DNA from: Kryptolebias marmoratus
Taxonomy: Eukaryota; Chordata; Actinopteri; Cyprinodontiformes; Rivulidae
DNA: 64,000 nucleotides
Direction: 5' to 3'
Assembly: GCF_001649575.2 (NCBI RefSeq)
Contig: NC_051445.1
Span: forward strand, 27,391,088-27,455,087
Shown here: positions 35,865-47,835 of the stretch, one piece after another
Numbering within the stretch: the stretch's first letter is position 1
Layout: each line of letters begins with the position of its first letter
Notes under the pieces: model-generated
What the model was told of the DNA's origin: nothing
The model's input: only the letters and a program-made list of their open reading frames with translations
Database searches by the model: none
Made by a program: the position numbers and the translations under genes

Positions 35865-36600
35865 GGATATCACCTGCCACCTTTCATGCCAGAACTTTAC
35901 ACTGAGATCATCTTAGGATCTTGCATAACTTTAAAAATAAAGTTATGCAAGATCTCACACAATATCGCAAGATTTTGTGTGAGTTATTCAATCACACTAA
36001 TCAGAGTATGTGTTTTGAATCATTCTCAACTACTACTAGAACACCAAATTATAGAATATTTTTTGTAAAACTGACTGAGTTATAACCATTTTTGTGTTCT
36101 CTAAGGTCACTTAGGTGCGGTAGCCATCTTCAATTGGGTTGAGCTCAAAAGTTAACCAGTTGTAGATGTATATCCAATGATTACTTTCTGAAGGTTTCAT
36201 TAAAATCTGTTCAGTGGTTTATGAGATATTTTGCTAACAGTGAAACATGTTTGATTCCAACAATTAATGTTTACGTTTCAGGCAGATATCTTATACAATA
36301 TTTAGTGCTTGGAATACTTTCAGCTTCTACCCCACCAAAATTTACACAATATTTGTAAAATTAGTTATAGCCATTTTGCTAAGATTGATTAGCTGTGGGA
36401 ACCATCTTGCATAGGGTTGACTTCAAAAGTTATTCACATGTAGATGTACATCCAGTGATTAATTTCTGAGGGTTTTAGTAAAATCTGTCCAGTGGTTCAT
36501 GAGATGTTTTGCTAACAGACAAACAAATACACACAGACATGTGCAAAAATGTGCCTGTGTGTTGCCTTTCACTTTACGGCAGTGGGTGTTAATAAAAACA
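35865..36600 (-). repeat. Unclassified dispersed repeat, family 1 (two units)
   Basis: Two units at about 36060-36240 and 36350-36520 each contain GCCATCTT, TAGATGTA, ATCCAATGATTA or ATCCAGTGATTA, and TTATGAGATATTTTGCTAAC or similar. The start contains a perfect hairpin (35917-35954). Confidence 0.72.
35917..35954. repeat. Perfect 17-bp hairpin with AAAA loop
   Basis: GATCTTGCATAACTTTA, loop AAAA, then its exact reverse complement. It lies in the family-1 repeat. Confidence 0.88.
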
Positions 36601-36639
36601 CACAAAATGTATTTTGGGAGAATTTAAAAAAATCAGTGA

Positions 36640-36765
36640 CTGTGTCAGGGACAATTTAAAGTTGTCACTTAACCTAAGGTGCCTGTTTTTGGTCTGTGGG
36701 AGGAAACCAGAGTACCCGGAGAAGACCCATGCATGCACAAGGAGAACATGAAGTAAACTACGCTA
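36640..36765 (-). repeat. L2-type tail fragment
   Basis: Contains GTTTTTGGTCTGTGGGAGGA, AACCAGAGTACCCGGAGA and CATGCACAAGGAGAACATG, the complement of the promoter-proximal half of the repeat at 17.5 kb. Confidence 0.7.
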
Positions 36766-36779
36766 AATGACATTCAAAT

Positions 36780-37330
36780 TTACATGAGACCCTCTAGAGC
36801 ACTGCAACTCTCCACAGCCCAACAACTCCCCAAAACCCTTTAATCTCCTCAAACTAGAGTCTTCCTCCATTACTGAGCCACCAGACTCCCTGCATCATAT
36901 CACCAACACCCTCTGAGATTGCCTGTACACCAGCATCTCCAGTGTCCATGCACTACTCCTGCTCCTGCCTTTGAGGAGGTCCAGAAGGATGCCCCTCTCC
37001 TTCCTAAGTCCAACATTCCCTTGAGGGAAGTGGGGTGTACTGTCATGATCCTGCTGTTTGTCTTCGTTTTTGGAAGTTTTGGTTTTGTTGTTGTGGAAAT
37101 AGTTGTTCAGCAAAACCTTCCCTTGTGCTTTTCCAGGTTGCAGGGGGGTTGGTGCAAATCTTTACTTCCTGGTTTTTGTCCACTTCTATTGGTTTTCAGT
37201 TTGTTTGCTGCCTCGCCAGCTTTTTTTTTTGTTAAGGAAGTTTTGTTTTTCACTCAACCCACCACCTTCTTCTTTGCACTTTGGGTTCCAATATACACAA
37301 AATGTGTCAAGAACAAAAACTTCAAATTCC
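36780..37330 (+). mobile_element. Gypsy-like internal remnant and degenerate 3' LTR
   Basis: A purine-rich stretch TTGAGGGAAGTGGGG at 37020-37034 precedes TGTCATGATCCTGCTG (37040), the same arrangement as at 27.2 kb. The LTR keeps GCTGCCTCGCCAGC and ACTTTGGGTTCC. The upstream 36780-37020 has no recognisable retroviral-type domain. Ends are uncertain. Confidence 0.55.
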
Positions 37331-38399
37331 CCTAAACTTGTGTTGTACTTACTGAGAATTTCCACATAACCCACTTTCTGGAATACCCTTCAGGACATTT
37401 AGCAGTGTTTGAGGTCCTGACAACTTTGCTCTTCTCAGTAAATCACTCAGTCACTGGGACCAACCACACTCCATTAGCTTTACTACATAACCAATTAGGC
37501 AAAGTAAACCCAGAGCTGTTTAATGAACCCTGTGGTGCTCAAGAAGCTGCCTGTGAAAAGATTTGTGATGTGACAGGAAGGCAGACAAACGTCTGAGCTG
37601 CACAAAAGAACTCTTGTGTGTTAAATCTGCGCACAATCACACAACTGATCCGAGGACTGATTCTGATCGAAACCTGTGAGAAAGTTGCAGAGGAAGTTAC
37701 AGCTAAAGCATCTCCTCAGCCTTCCCTATCACATCCTTCCAGCCTTTAACCTGTGGTGTGGTGCAATGGATGCCCCCAGCAGGAAGACAAATCTGCTCAA
37801 CCTTTCTGCTCATGTGAGAGATGCTTCTTCATGGACGAGTGCTTTCTGAAGTGGACAGCGTGTGTCAGAGGGAGAGTGTCAGTGGAATGGAACGACACTC
37901 TGAGGATTTGCCCCACCTGGAAATATCCTTGAATCAGACACCCAGCCCCCACCCACACCCTGCCCCCCCAGCTCTGCTCTTTAATAGGGAACAGCAGAAT
38001 GCAGCTGTGGCTCTGGGGGTTTCACTGCTGACTGCCTGTCAAGTCAGAACAAGGGTCACCACTGGTAAAAACGGCAGGATTCTTTTCAGCTTCAGTCCCA
38101 CTTTTAGATGTAAACTTTTTGTTGTTGTGCTCAAAAACTTAAAAAAAGAACTTCTGGACCTGAACACTGTGTTGTTGCTGAAGTGTGTCACAGGAATCTT
38201 TAGGGGAGCTTTATAGTCCAAACAGTAGTATTTATTGTTTACTGAAAAAAAAATATATATAAAAGAGATTGAGAAACGGAACACCAGCAAACACCTTTTT
38301 ACCGACTTCATACTTGCTGTTACTGTAACTTGTACAGAGAATGTTTTTAAAAAAAAACTTATATAAAATAAGAACTAAACAGATTTTTGTCTTTGTTAA
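37331..38399. other. Intron, nothing recognised
   Basis: A 131-codon plus-strand frame at 37821-38216 has no recognisable domain. No repeat family identified. Confidence 0.5.
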
Positions 38400-39655
38400 A
38401 TCTTAGTGTGCCTTTTTGATATGGTTGACCACACAATGCTTGTAAATGATCTCTGTGACTGAATTGGTAATCAGTGTAGAATTCCTAAATGGTTCATTTC
38501 TTGTTTTTCTGATAGATCCATCTCTGATTAAATGGAAAACTTATTTTCCTCCACATTCCCTATAAATCGCGGAGTTCCTAAAAGATCTAGCTTGGATCTG
38601 ATGAAATTTACATTTAACATGCTCCCTGTAGGTCACATCTTCCACACATTTAATAGTTATGCAAACGATGCATAGATCTATTTGTCTTTGTGTCTTGATG
38701 ACCCCGGATCTGTTAGATTCATCCTAAACTAGATTAAAGAGGTGAAATGCTGGATGAATTTCAACTGTCTTCAGTTAAATTACAATAGTCTATGTCTGTA
38801 CACCTAACATTCCACTTAGAGCTGTTATTAAGCTCATGCCAGGACTCTAGGTGTCATTTTTGACTGCCATTTAAAATCTGATTAACAGAATAACTCTGTA
38901 GTAAAGAGCAGTTTTTTATTACAACTTTATTTTTATTTTTTAGCTCATATCTATCCTCCCTAATAACAAAACAAAGCATTAATTCCCTCCAAGTTGGATT
39001 ATTTGGAATTCTAATTATTTTTTGGCACAGTCTCTGCAGTCAGACTCCTAACCTGTACCAGGAAAAAAAACAAAACAAACAGCATCACTCCTGTGTTAGT
39101 GTCTCTCCACTGACTTCCAATTAAACATAGGATAGGATTTTCAAGTTTCTTGTTTGTTTGCAAAGTTTTGCATGGTTTGACACTTGAACATTTCTAAAAT
39201 CATCTGCCCCTATTCTAATTTTAGATTTGTTAGGTTATCTGAACAGCTCATTTTGGATGTTCCACGTTCTAGATTAGCCAGTAAGGAAGACTCTTTTTTT
39301 GTTGTAGCAGCCTCAAAGTTGTGAAACAAACTCCCATTCCTGATCAAGTGTGACATCTCTATTGTCTGTTATGTTTATCTCTGTCTCTCAACTCCAAGAT
39401 GGTCAGATGGTCCCTCATACTGGCTCTGCTCAAGGTTTCTTCCTGCCAAAAGGAAGTTGTTCCTTTCCATTTTGTCCATTTGCTCTAAATAGGGGATTGT
39501 GCTGAAGTTAAGTCTGTACGGTAATATTGTTAGATTGAACTGTTTATATCTTTTTGGATTCATGATTTATGATTTGAACTTGGTATTTCTTTGCATCCCT
39601 GAGATGACTTTTGCTGTGATGTGGTGCTATGTAAATAAATTGAACTGAAGCTTGA
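38400..39655 (+). pseudogene. Decayed L2-like LINE, reverse transcriptase to 3' tail
   Basis: Broken frames retain VDHTMLVNDLC, FISCFSDRS, INRGVPKRSSLDL (GVPQGSVLGP position) and NSYANDA at the YADD catalytic site. The frame continues with a WMNFNCLQLN block. The 3' end has GCTCTGCTCAAGGTTTCTTC, GTGGTGCTATGTAAATAAAT and TGAACTGAA, a tail common in fish L2 elements. Many stops and indels; the second catalytic residue is altered (YAND). The clade assignment is tentative (L2 or Rex1). Confidence 0.75.
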
Positions 39656-40589
39656 GACACATTTATTTTCATTGGCTTTTAACTGTGTTTAAATGTTCAT
39701 ACATTTTAAAACTCTGACAGTTATTTATTTTAGTAACTTTTTTCCTTGGTTTCATATTTTATGTTGTGTATTTCTTTTCCTGTTTTTATTGATTTAATGT
39801 CTTCGGTCTTTGTTATATGGTCTTATTGAATGGCTCTTTTGTCAGCTTTGGCTGTTTAAAACATGCTTTATGACTAAAGTTAATTGGATTTGTATTAAAA
39901 ACATTGTAACCCTAAAAGTTCTAAAAACCTTTAGACAAAACAGTATTTCAAAACTAAAAGCAGTTTATTTAAATAATCCTGCTGTTCTGAAATCAGATCT
40001 ATAATTTCCTCAGAGACCGTTATGTGGTCAGATAACAGCTGAGACCCTCAAATGTCTGGTTGGCTTGTGTCTGTCATTAATGTGCAAACGGTCTCTTCTC
40101 AGCAAGTCCTTTGCTAATCTTCAGCTGGCTCGCATGTCTGTAGTGCTCTCCCTCTGTTTAAGTGTCTGATTATTTGCTCCATGTCCTCATGTGTCACACA
40201 CTTCCTTTAGAAGACACAGTCGTAATCTGATGCAATAAACAATCTGAAAATAGTAGGAAGCTACACAGAATCAGAAAAGGCTGAATTGTTGCTTGTTCTT
40301 CAGTGTCCATTTAGGGATAGAGTTTTTACTGTCATAGTGTTTCATTATAAACAGAAATAAAACACCTGTCATGAAATCATTAGGGGGGTATATCTAGCCC
40401 CTATAAGCCAATCAGAGCTCATGGATCTAAATAAAACTTAAAGACTGATTAGATCCATTGATACATGTCTGAATATATGACAAAAAAAATATAGTACTTT
40501 TCCATTGTAAATAAAAGCAAGTTGTTCTTTCAGATGTGTCACACCTTAAAGAACAATATGTTTTTGATACTTCATAGCACAGAAAATGA
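39656..40589. other. Intron, nothing recognised
   Basis: AT-rich sequence without a recognised element. Confidence 0.5.
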
Positions 40590-41510
40590 AACGTATTGTA
40601 AAGGTACTGTTATCAACCACCGCCAAAGGCAAATGGGGAGCAATACTGTTTTTGCTTGTGTGTCTGTGATGACATTTGCTCAATTTCTTCTACCAGTTTG
40701 CCATTGCTGACATGTTTCTGCTCCACCAGAGCACACATCCCACATTAACCCAATTTAAAATAGCTACCACAGCAAAGCAATCTTAGCAAACACACAAACG
40801 GCTGTAAGTGGGTCAATTTTACAGATACTTAGCTGAAATTAGGTGTGTAGTAGTTGAGACAGATCTCTAACTTATAGTCTAAGTGCTAGCTAATTGCGCA
40901 AGATTTGTTTCAAATGTTGCTATATTGAAATCAACTCTGTCTTTTTGTTAGCAATCTCATGATCTTATGATATCTCATGAACCTTTGAAGATAATTAAAT
41001 GAAATGTTTAGAAAGTAATAATTGGGTTGACATGTACAACTAAGTAACTTTTGGGCTTAACTCACTTCCAGATGGCTGCTACAGCAACCTAACCTTAGAA
41101 AACTCCAAATTGTGAAAATCAAAATCGTAAATCAGCTAATTCTAAAGATATTGATCTGGATTTTGTTGTGGTAATAGCTGAACAACAACCCCAAAACATA
41201 TTCTGAGCACAACATTTCCACCTAAAACTAACTGTTGGACTCAACTCAGTTTGTTAGCAAAAAATCTCACAAACCAATGGCTTGGATTTCCAAGAAACTC
41301 TCAGAAAGTAAATACTGGTTGTAAGTCTACAACTGATTACCTTTAGGAATCAACCTACTTCAAGTTGGCTGCAACAACTACCTGACCTAAGCCTACACAA
41401 CGATTTGCTATACCTCAGTGAATGTTACAGATATTGAACTTACGTGCTAACAGATCACACAAGGTATTGCATGAGATTTTGCATAATGCTTTTTTCAAGA
41501 TTTGAAAAGA
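40590..41510 (+). repeat. Unclassified dispersed repeat, family 1 (longest copy)
   Basis: Two to three units occur in series, each with ATCTCATGAACC- or TCTCACAAACCA-type starts, CAACTGATTACC-type middles and TTCAAGTTGGCTGC / TTCCAGATGGCTGC motifs. It begins with CAACCACCGCCAAAGGCAAA. No long open frame. Confidence 0.7.
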
Positions 41511-42832
41511 CATAAAAATGGCCATTTTAAGCTTCAGGTAAAGACAGGTACAGGAAGTTGATTACAAAGGATAAATAGATCTCTTGTATTAAATTAAGGG
41601 GGTGTCTGGGACTGCCTAATTTGTAAATTTATTATTGGGCAGTTAACATACACAAAATAAAATCATTTTTTTTACCTGATATAGAATGATGCTAATTGCA
41701 ATCACAATCATGTTATTTTTCATTTTTAAAAGCTTTAACATGCCAACCATATAAATTTAAATGAAATAATTATTCCAATAATCTATTAGTCACATCCACC
41801 TTAAGAATATGGCAGCAAATCAAACAGCATTTGGTTGAAATACATTACCAGCTCTCACACAATAATTCAGTTAAACCTGATTAAATGGATTTGCAATTTA
41901 TTGCATGGAAAAGACAAAATAATAGTACATTTGAAGATTTTTCTACTGATGGAACTTTGTCTAGCTTTTCTCAGTTGTGTTCAGTTTTTAAATTATAATA
42001 ATCTGAACTTTTTAGGTAATTTCAACTTTGTGAAATTCATAAATCTATTACAACCTCATTTCCTAATGTCCCTTCCCCTTCAAGGATTGATCTTTTTTTT
42101 TATACCAAATTTTGACAAAGCAATTAGATCATTTTTATATAACCCCTAGTTCCAAATGAGCTTTCAGCTTTGGTGAAGATCATAACTGAATGGAAAATTG
42201 AACTGGGCAGTGTTTTTTTTTTTCTAAAGATTTATGGTTTTAAATGATGCAATAAGTTAAGCTATGTTCCTCCAGTTTAAAATTTTAATTAATACATTTT
42301 AAGTCAGTAAATAGAGAACATCATAGTAAATCTAGACTTGTTAAAATATAACCAGATACATAACATTTGTAACAGTCTCCTTGTCATCTTCCTCATATGT
42401 TTTGGTCATGTTTGAGACTGAAGGAATATTTGAAATTATCTTAAAATAACGTCAGATATAGTGGGACAAAAAAAAATTTTTTTTAAGATTTTTATTTTTA
42501 GCACAGTCAAGAATGACAAAAATATCTCAACTAAAATGTTAAATATATATATTTGTTAATAGCATATTGGAAAATACTTAGTCATGAAAAAAATGTTTCA
42601 ATTCAGGGCTCTACTAATACACTTTATAGTCACTGTAACTATAACTGCTGTATAGTTATAGTTACTTTATGGTTGATTTCTTATGTGAAGAATATAAACT
42701 CCCTATCTATAAATTAATTGTTTTTGCTAAAGCAGTCTTAAATTGTGTGCTTTATTTATTTATTTACAAGTGTATTCTGTTTCTTCTACCAATGGTGACA
42801 AAGTATGTAAAAATTGCTGTTGTGAGACCTAA
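41511..42832. other. Intron, nothing recognised
   Basis: Very AT-rich. A 104-codon plus-strand frame at 41835-42149 is hydrophobic by composition only and resembles nothing known. Confidence 0.5.
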
Positions 42833-43180
42833 ACATCCATCCATCCATCGGTTGTGGGGAGCTGGCGCCTATCTCCAGCAGTCATTGTGGGAGATGTGGG
42901 ATGTCCACCCTGGACAGGTCACAAGTCCGCAACAGGACATCGTAGCGACAAACAAGAGAGACAACCACTGATGCTCTCACTCACATCTTAGTGCCAATTT
43001 AGAGTTATCAATTAACCTAACCTGCATGTTTTTGATCAGTGAGAGGAAAGCGGAGTATCTGGAGAAAACCAATGTGTGCATGAGAAGAATATGCAAACTC
43101 CACATAGAAAGGCCCGAGACAGGAGGCAATCCTGCCACCTTCTTGCCATGAGGTAACAGCTCTCACCAACTGTCTGCTGT
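42833..43180 (-). repeat. L2-type 3' tail / SINE-like repeat
   Basis: Begins with CATCCATCCATCC (the complement of the GATGG tail), then CTCCAGCAGTCATTGTGGG, CACCCTGGACAGGTCAC, GCATGTTTTTGATCAGTGAG and ATGCAAACTCCACATAGAAA. Near full length, opposite to the 17.5-kb copy and less than 150 bp from a cdk14 exon. Confidence 0.75.
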
Positions 43181-43326
43181 GCGACCCTTCTTTAAGACAA
43201 GCTACAGAGAAATATTTTTTTATTGGGTAGTGTTCTCCTTCCAAGTAGTCCTTCCTAATTTAAAGGTACCAACAAAATAAATCAAGACAAAATTCAACTC
43301 AAAGGTCAGGGGCTAAGAGTACCCAC

Positions 43327-43447
43327 CACATGTCCAGGCAGGTGGAGTAGTCAGTGGATCCAAGCAGGACATCAGGAGGCCGGTACCACAGGGTCACCAC
43401 CTCGTTGGAGTATGTATGGCTGGGGACCGATTTGGCTCTGGCCAGGC
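43327..43447 (-). CDS. cdk14: cdk14 exon: activation segment and P+1 loop
   Basis: This 121-nt exon completes the DFG glycine, then encodes [20 protein letters not shown] and [19 protein letters not shown], ending with the first two bases of a Trp codon. It covers the activation segment and the region in place of the APE motif, where CDKs carry a PPD/PPE variant. In PFTAIRE kinases the segment has Ser/His-Thr around the usual T-loop site, which fits the SHTYSNE seen here. The acceptor follows a CT-rich tract (CTCTCTCTCAG) and the donor is GTGGGTAC. The intron before it is 20.4 kb and holds most of the transposons of the right half of the window. Confidence 0.97.
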
Positions 43448-43821
43448 CTGAGAGAGAGGAGAATCAGAAACATGACAAGTGAGAATCAGAAAGAATTTGA
43501 ATGTCCTTTTAAAATAACAATGAACTGCAAAAGAGAATCAGCACCACTGCAGCTGCCAACATCTGGTTATAGAAACAATAATGTCCATCTGTCTGACTAT
43601 TCCCTTTTTGCACTCACTTAATTCTTAAGCTATGTACCCTTCACACAAGATGTTGACTTTACTTCTCTCTCCAGCAGAACATGGCTTGATTGGATCATTT
43701 TCATGATGCTGCTGTAATCTTAGTATCAATCAAATGTGTTTTTCCTGCTATTTTCCCACTTTATTCACTTGCTTTGGTATAACTTTCTCAGAACATGTAA
43801 GGATGCAGCTATGCAGCAGAG

Positions 43822-44336
43822 CAGTGGTTCTCAAACTTTTTTAGCAAGTTCCACTATAGAAAATACTAAACTCCCCAACTATGACCTATAGCCACAGACA
43901 ATACAAGCTCAAAAGTTTATCGTCATATCAGATACAAGCAAACTGGCCAAACCCTTAATCCTAATCTTGGTTCAAGGGTTTGGTCTTGGTTGTTTTTTGC
44001 CCCACAAAGTAAGATATCTTTAATCATATTTCCTCAGTGTTTTGCGTGTTTTGTTACTTATAGACCCTACAGAGACTTTAGTTAACCATTGTCCACTCCT
44101 GTTTCCAAAGTGGTTCTCCAAATGCTCTTGAGTGCACTTTTCTTTTAAGTCATTTTCATTTGGAGCAAAGACATTAATTTACTTGAACCACTCTTTTTTG
44201 TACATCACAGTTTAACTTAAGATAATTAATTATCTTGTTGTTTAACTTCTAAAAGTTTATACCAAATGTTTGAGTACCACTAAAAGGAATCGTGAGTACA
44301 ACCAGTGGTACTTGTACTACAGTTTGAGAACCATGG
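43822..44336. mobile_element. hAT-type MITE
   Basis: Left end CAGTGGTTCTCAAACTTTTT; right end CAGTTTGAGAACCATGG, the reverse complement with few mismatches. The 8-bp flanks (CAGCAGAG and CACTAGAA) match only in part, so the insertion is old or the boundaries are slightly off. No coding sequence. Confidence 0.65.
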
Positions 44337-45369
44337 CACTAGAAGATCACTCCAGAATGTTACAGCATTGGGTATCATGTCTGTGATAGGCTATATCTTT
44401 TACCTAACCAAAATCACAGTTGTAACCTAGGCATAAGGCCAGCTTGACCGGTCCTGCTACAAAGTTTTGATGGGCAAGTCACATCAGTGCATGCAGGCCC
44501 AACCTCATGGATACTCTCCCCCATGCTTCACCTAGGAACCCAATACTCTGCCATCATGATAAATCACCACAATCTTGCCACAGAAATTTTGTTCAAGCTC
44601 AAAACCATCATGAACTGATCACACTCCACCACACACCGTGGGAAGCCCACTGCATTCTTCATACACACCTGAAGACCTCGCCAATACACTGTAAAAACTG
44701 TTCACATTCTGGCTGATTTTGTCATCCGTCAACTGCACAAACATGCAATATAACAATATAAAATTAGACTAAATCTCCAGGTGATGAACAAGTGATTGTA
44801 GTACCATTTAACTGTAAATAATACAGTGAGGAAATGCAGACGTTTACAGGACAGAACAGTTAAAACAATGGCAATTTGCCAGAAGATGTTGTGTACAGCG
44901 AGAGCAGCAGAACACAGAAAATTGAAGTTACAACAGCAGACACATGAAGCAGTTAGATGCACAAAATTCTGATGCTTTTATTGTTATAACATTATGATCT
45001 GTCCACTCTGCAGCATGAAAGTAGTGAACAGATTCTAATTAATCCCAAAAGGATTGAGAACTGTCAGAAACAACAAACAAACACCATGTCATCGTTGCCA
45101 CTTTTTCAACAGACAATTTTTAATAAGAACTAACAAAAGTATAAGTTTATGAATTTTTAGTATACAAGGAAAGCTAAAAATATGAGTTCCAAACAAGAAA
45201 CATTATTTTGCACAATTTTCTTGCATAGTGATTTCATTTTGAATGTCAAACAAGAAGTGTGATTATTAAGAAATATTGTGAAATGAAATTTCTGTTTGGG
45301 CAAACGTGAAAAATTTTGTTTATGATAAGAAAGTCAGCTGAAAAAACTGCATTTACTTCCCAAGTATTC
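44337..45369. other. Intron, nothing recognised
   Basis: No gene or repeat identified. Confidence 0.5.
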
Positions 45370-45775
45370 TGTAACATCGGACCAACCAATCAGACCTGAC
45401 TGAGGCCTGTAGAGTCTGAGATGAAGCTCTTGGGTTTTATGTCATTTCTCTGAGTATTGTACGGTCTGACTCGGGGTGAATTTGTTGGGCTGTCCACTCC
45501 TGAGCTGATTGGCAGCTGTCTGAAATGATTTCCATTTGTGAATAAACTTTTTCTCTGTAAAATGATGGATTCCATATAGTTTGGGAATAACCTTTAACCC
45601 CTATCAGATTGATGACCAGTAGCAGTCGTGTCTAAGGTCATTGCTAATGTCTTTCCATCTTGGCATTGTGTTAACACACACCTGTATGCTCCACATCAGC
45701 AAACTGACAAAACTCCTGCTTTTATAGAGGTAGTCACACTGATGATGATCTGTTAATCAATACATTCAATCAGCA
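45370..45775 (-). pseudogene. Tc1-like transposon, 5' half with transposase N-terminus
   Basis: The complement holds a leader ending in CTATAAAAGCAGGAGTTTTG and CAGGTGTGTGTTAACACAAT. It is followed by a broken frame with the HTH region (FIHKWK-type FTNGNHFRQL in the longest frame) and SGVDSPTNSPRVRPYN, the linker rich in Pro/Arg. This matches the first third of a widespread fish Tc1-like transposase. The DDE domain is missing here; a C-terminal scrap of the same family is at 56825-56885. Confidence 0.8.
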
Positions 45776-47164
45776 GCTCTTGACTGATACTGGACTTCTT
45801 GAATCCTGTGGAAGCAGTGAGGCTAAGCTTCACTTTTTACATGCTTCTTTTACATTTTAGCTTTTTTTTTTAAATTATCATTAACATTAGATGATTTTTC
45901 ATCTAAAATGTCTCTTATATTGAAACCTAGAAAATACCCATTTTATTCTATCCAGACACATAAAATCCTAAAGTATCAGATAAATAATTCCTTTTTTACC
46001 TAAATATTTCTTACTGAAAATCTTCATTTGAGACTAAATCATTGTCTGTTGAAGATCTTGCTATTTGAATCACTGCTGTCATAATTTCTTACAAGGTCAT
46101 ACTGAAAAACTTTTTTAGGAGGCATGTCTTTAGTCTGGTACATTCAACTACAGCAAACCTGAGATAGCTTTTCAAACAGAAATGATGATGGAAGACCTCT
46201 GAGGTTTCTGTAAGAAACTGTGTGACATGAATATCAGTCAGATGAACACAAAGGACACCAAATCTCTTGTTTCCATCAAGCAAATGTTCAGTTTAAGGGC
46301 ATCTTCAGGTTACTCAAAGTACTTGTAAAATTTATCAACCTAGTGACACAAACCCAGCTAATGGTAGAGCAGACTAGCAGTAAGCTTTAATGAGGCTGGT
46401 GGCATTACCTCTTTGTCTTTTCCCAAGTGGTTGGAGGGCTTAATTAAAGCATTTAGCTTGGTTAAAAAAGGACTTCCTGCCCTACAGCGAATCCCCTGTG
46501 TGAGGGAGGAAAAAGGGCAGAAGGGGGAAGATAAATAATGGGAGGGAGGAGGTATTTAACATTTCCGTGTGTCAGAACACCCACAAGAGACAGGAGTTTC
46601 AGCTCGTATTCATTACAGCCGAGTACTGTAATTTCCACACACTGATCTAACATAGAACAGAGGGCATCAAGCTGCTCACACTGAGAGGCTATCATCTCCT
46701 CTGCAGAACTGTGTGTGTGTTCAGAAGGCGTGGCTGTTGGGGTGTGAACGGAGACAGCATTATGAGGGAGGATGTGCTGGTAGGAGGTTGGCATGTTTGT
46801 AACTTGGACAGGTGTGGCGTAGCAGAGAAACAAAGGAAGCATGACTGGAAAGTCTGGATGAAGGAACACAAAACTACTCAGCTTGCTACAGTTCCCAGCA
46901 TGCCTGTCAACACGTCCTGTGGGAGCTGAATGGGTGACACAGTCACAGTAATTTGATGGGGTGCATTATAATATTATGCCCTTGTTATGTGATTTTGTGG
47001 CAGGAATTTTATGATTCTGGGATGCCAGTTAAGCTTCTATCAAATTTAACACCTAACATTTCTAAATTATTTTGCTCTGGGATGGATATCCCTATAGTTT
47101 CAGATTAAGAATAATTTTAAAAATCTTTCTCGGATGAATCAGTTCTATCATTTCCTTTTTGTAC
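45776..47164. other. Intron, possible conserved segment, no gene recognised
   Basis: A 135-codon minus-strand frame at 46462-46869 has no domain, no splice support and no recognised homology. The part 46330-46560 (with GCTTAATTAAAGCATTTAGC) has no repeat resemblance and could be a conserved noncoding element. Confidence 0.45.
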
Positions 47165-47210
47165 TCCAGCTTCGTTCTGTTCAGGGTCGTGGGGTCACGA
47201 GTCCAACACA
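47165..47210 (-). repeat. L2-type tail scrap
   Basis: CTGTTCAGGGTCGTGGGGTC is the complement of the end of a common fish L2/SINE tail. Confidence 0.5.
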
Positions 47211-47264
47211 GGAATAAATATTATTGTATCATCCATGTTTTTGGACTGCAAATGAACTGCGTTA

Positions 47265-47835
47265 ATCCAGCATTTCAAATCTTACTGACCATTCCAAACT
47301 TTTACCAAATGGCATTTGCAAGGGAGTTTCCAAAATGTTCTCTATTTCCTTGCATGAGTTGCAGAAGCTCACACTCTGAATTTTAAACATTCTAAAAAGT
47401 TGCGCAAGAATTTTTTTTTCTCAAAACAGTTTCAAGGCTGTCGTGGGCACCATGAACCCTGCCCAATTTAGTTTTTAGAATTCTACAGCACTAGTGCTTT
47501 ATTTTGACATCTGTAGAAGAACTCTCCTTATAACCGAAAACATTCATGGCTGTAATCATGAATATAGGTCTAGGTCTAAAAACCACCTTAATGATAAATA
47601 ATATTTATTTAGAAAAAAAAATCCACCCTCCAAATCATAGTGTACTCTAAAAAATAAACAAGGAGGGTACACAGCAAGAATACAATTTTGTAAGTTATGC
47701 AGACAAAATGAGCCACTATTTAAAAAACATCCCCTCACTTGTTGTTTGGTCAAAAACACCTGAATTCAGTGAGCCTGCAATAAAAAAAATCACTTGTTTT
47801 CTCCCAATTTTGAGTTGCCAATTAGTCTTTAACAG
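47265..47835. repeat. Unclassified dispersed repeat, family 2
   Basis: Collinear with 16810-17460: a GGAGTTTCCAAAATGTTCT block, CTACAGCACTAGTGCTTTAT, AGGTCTAGGTCTAAAAACC, then TTTTGAGTTGCCAATTAGTC and TAACAGTTG. Confidence 0.6.

Noticed and set aside
37821..38216. 131-codon plus-strand frame
   Set aside because: No domain, no splice signals at useful places and no known homologue that I recognise.
46462..46869. 135-codon minus-strand open frame
   Set aside because: No recognisable domain, no splice sites in the right places, and frames of this length are expected by chance in 64 kb of DNA.
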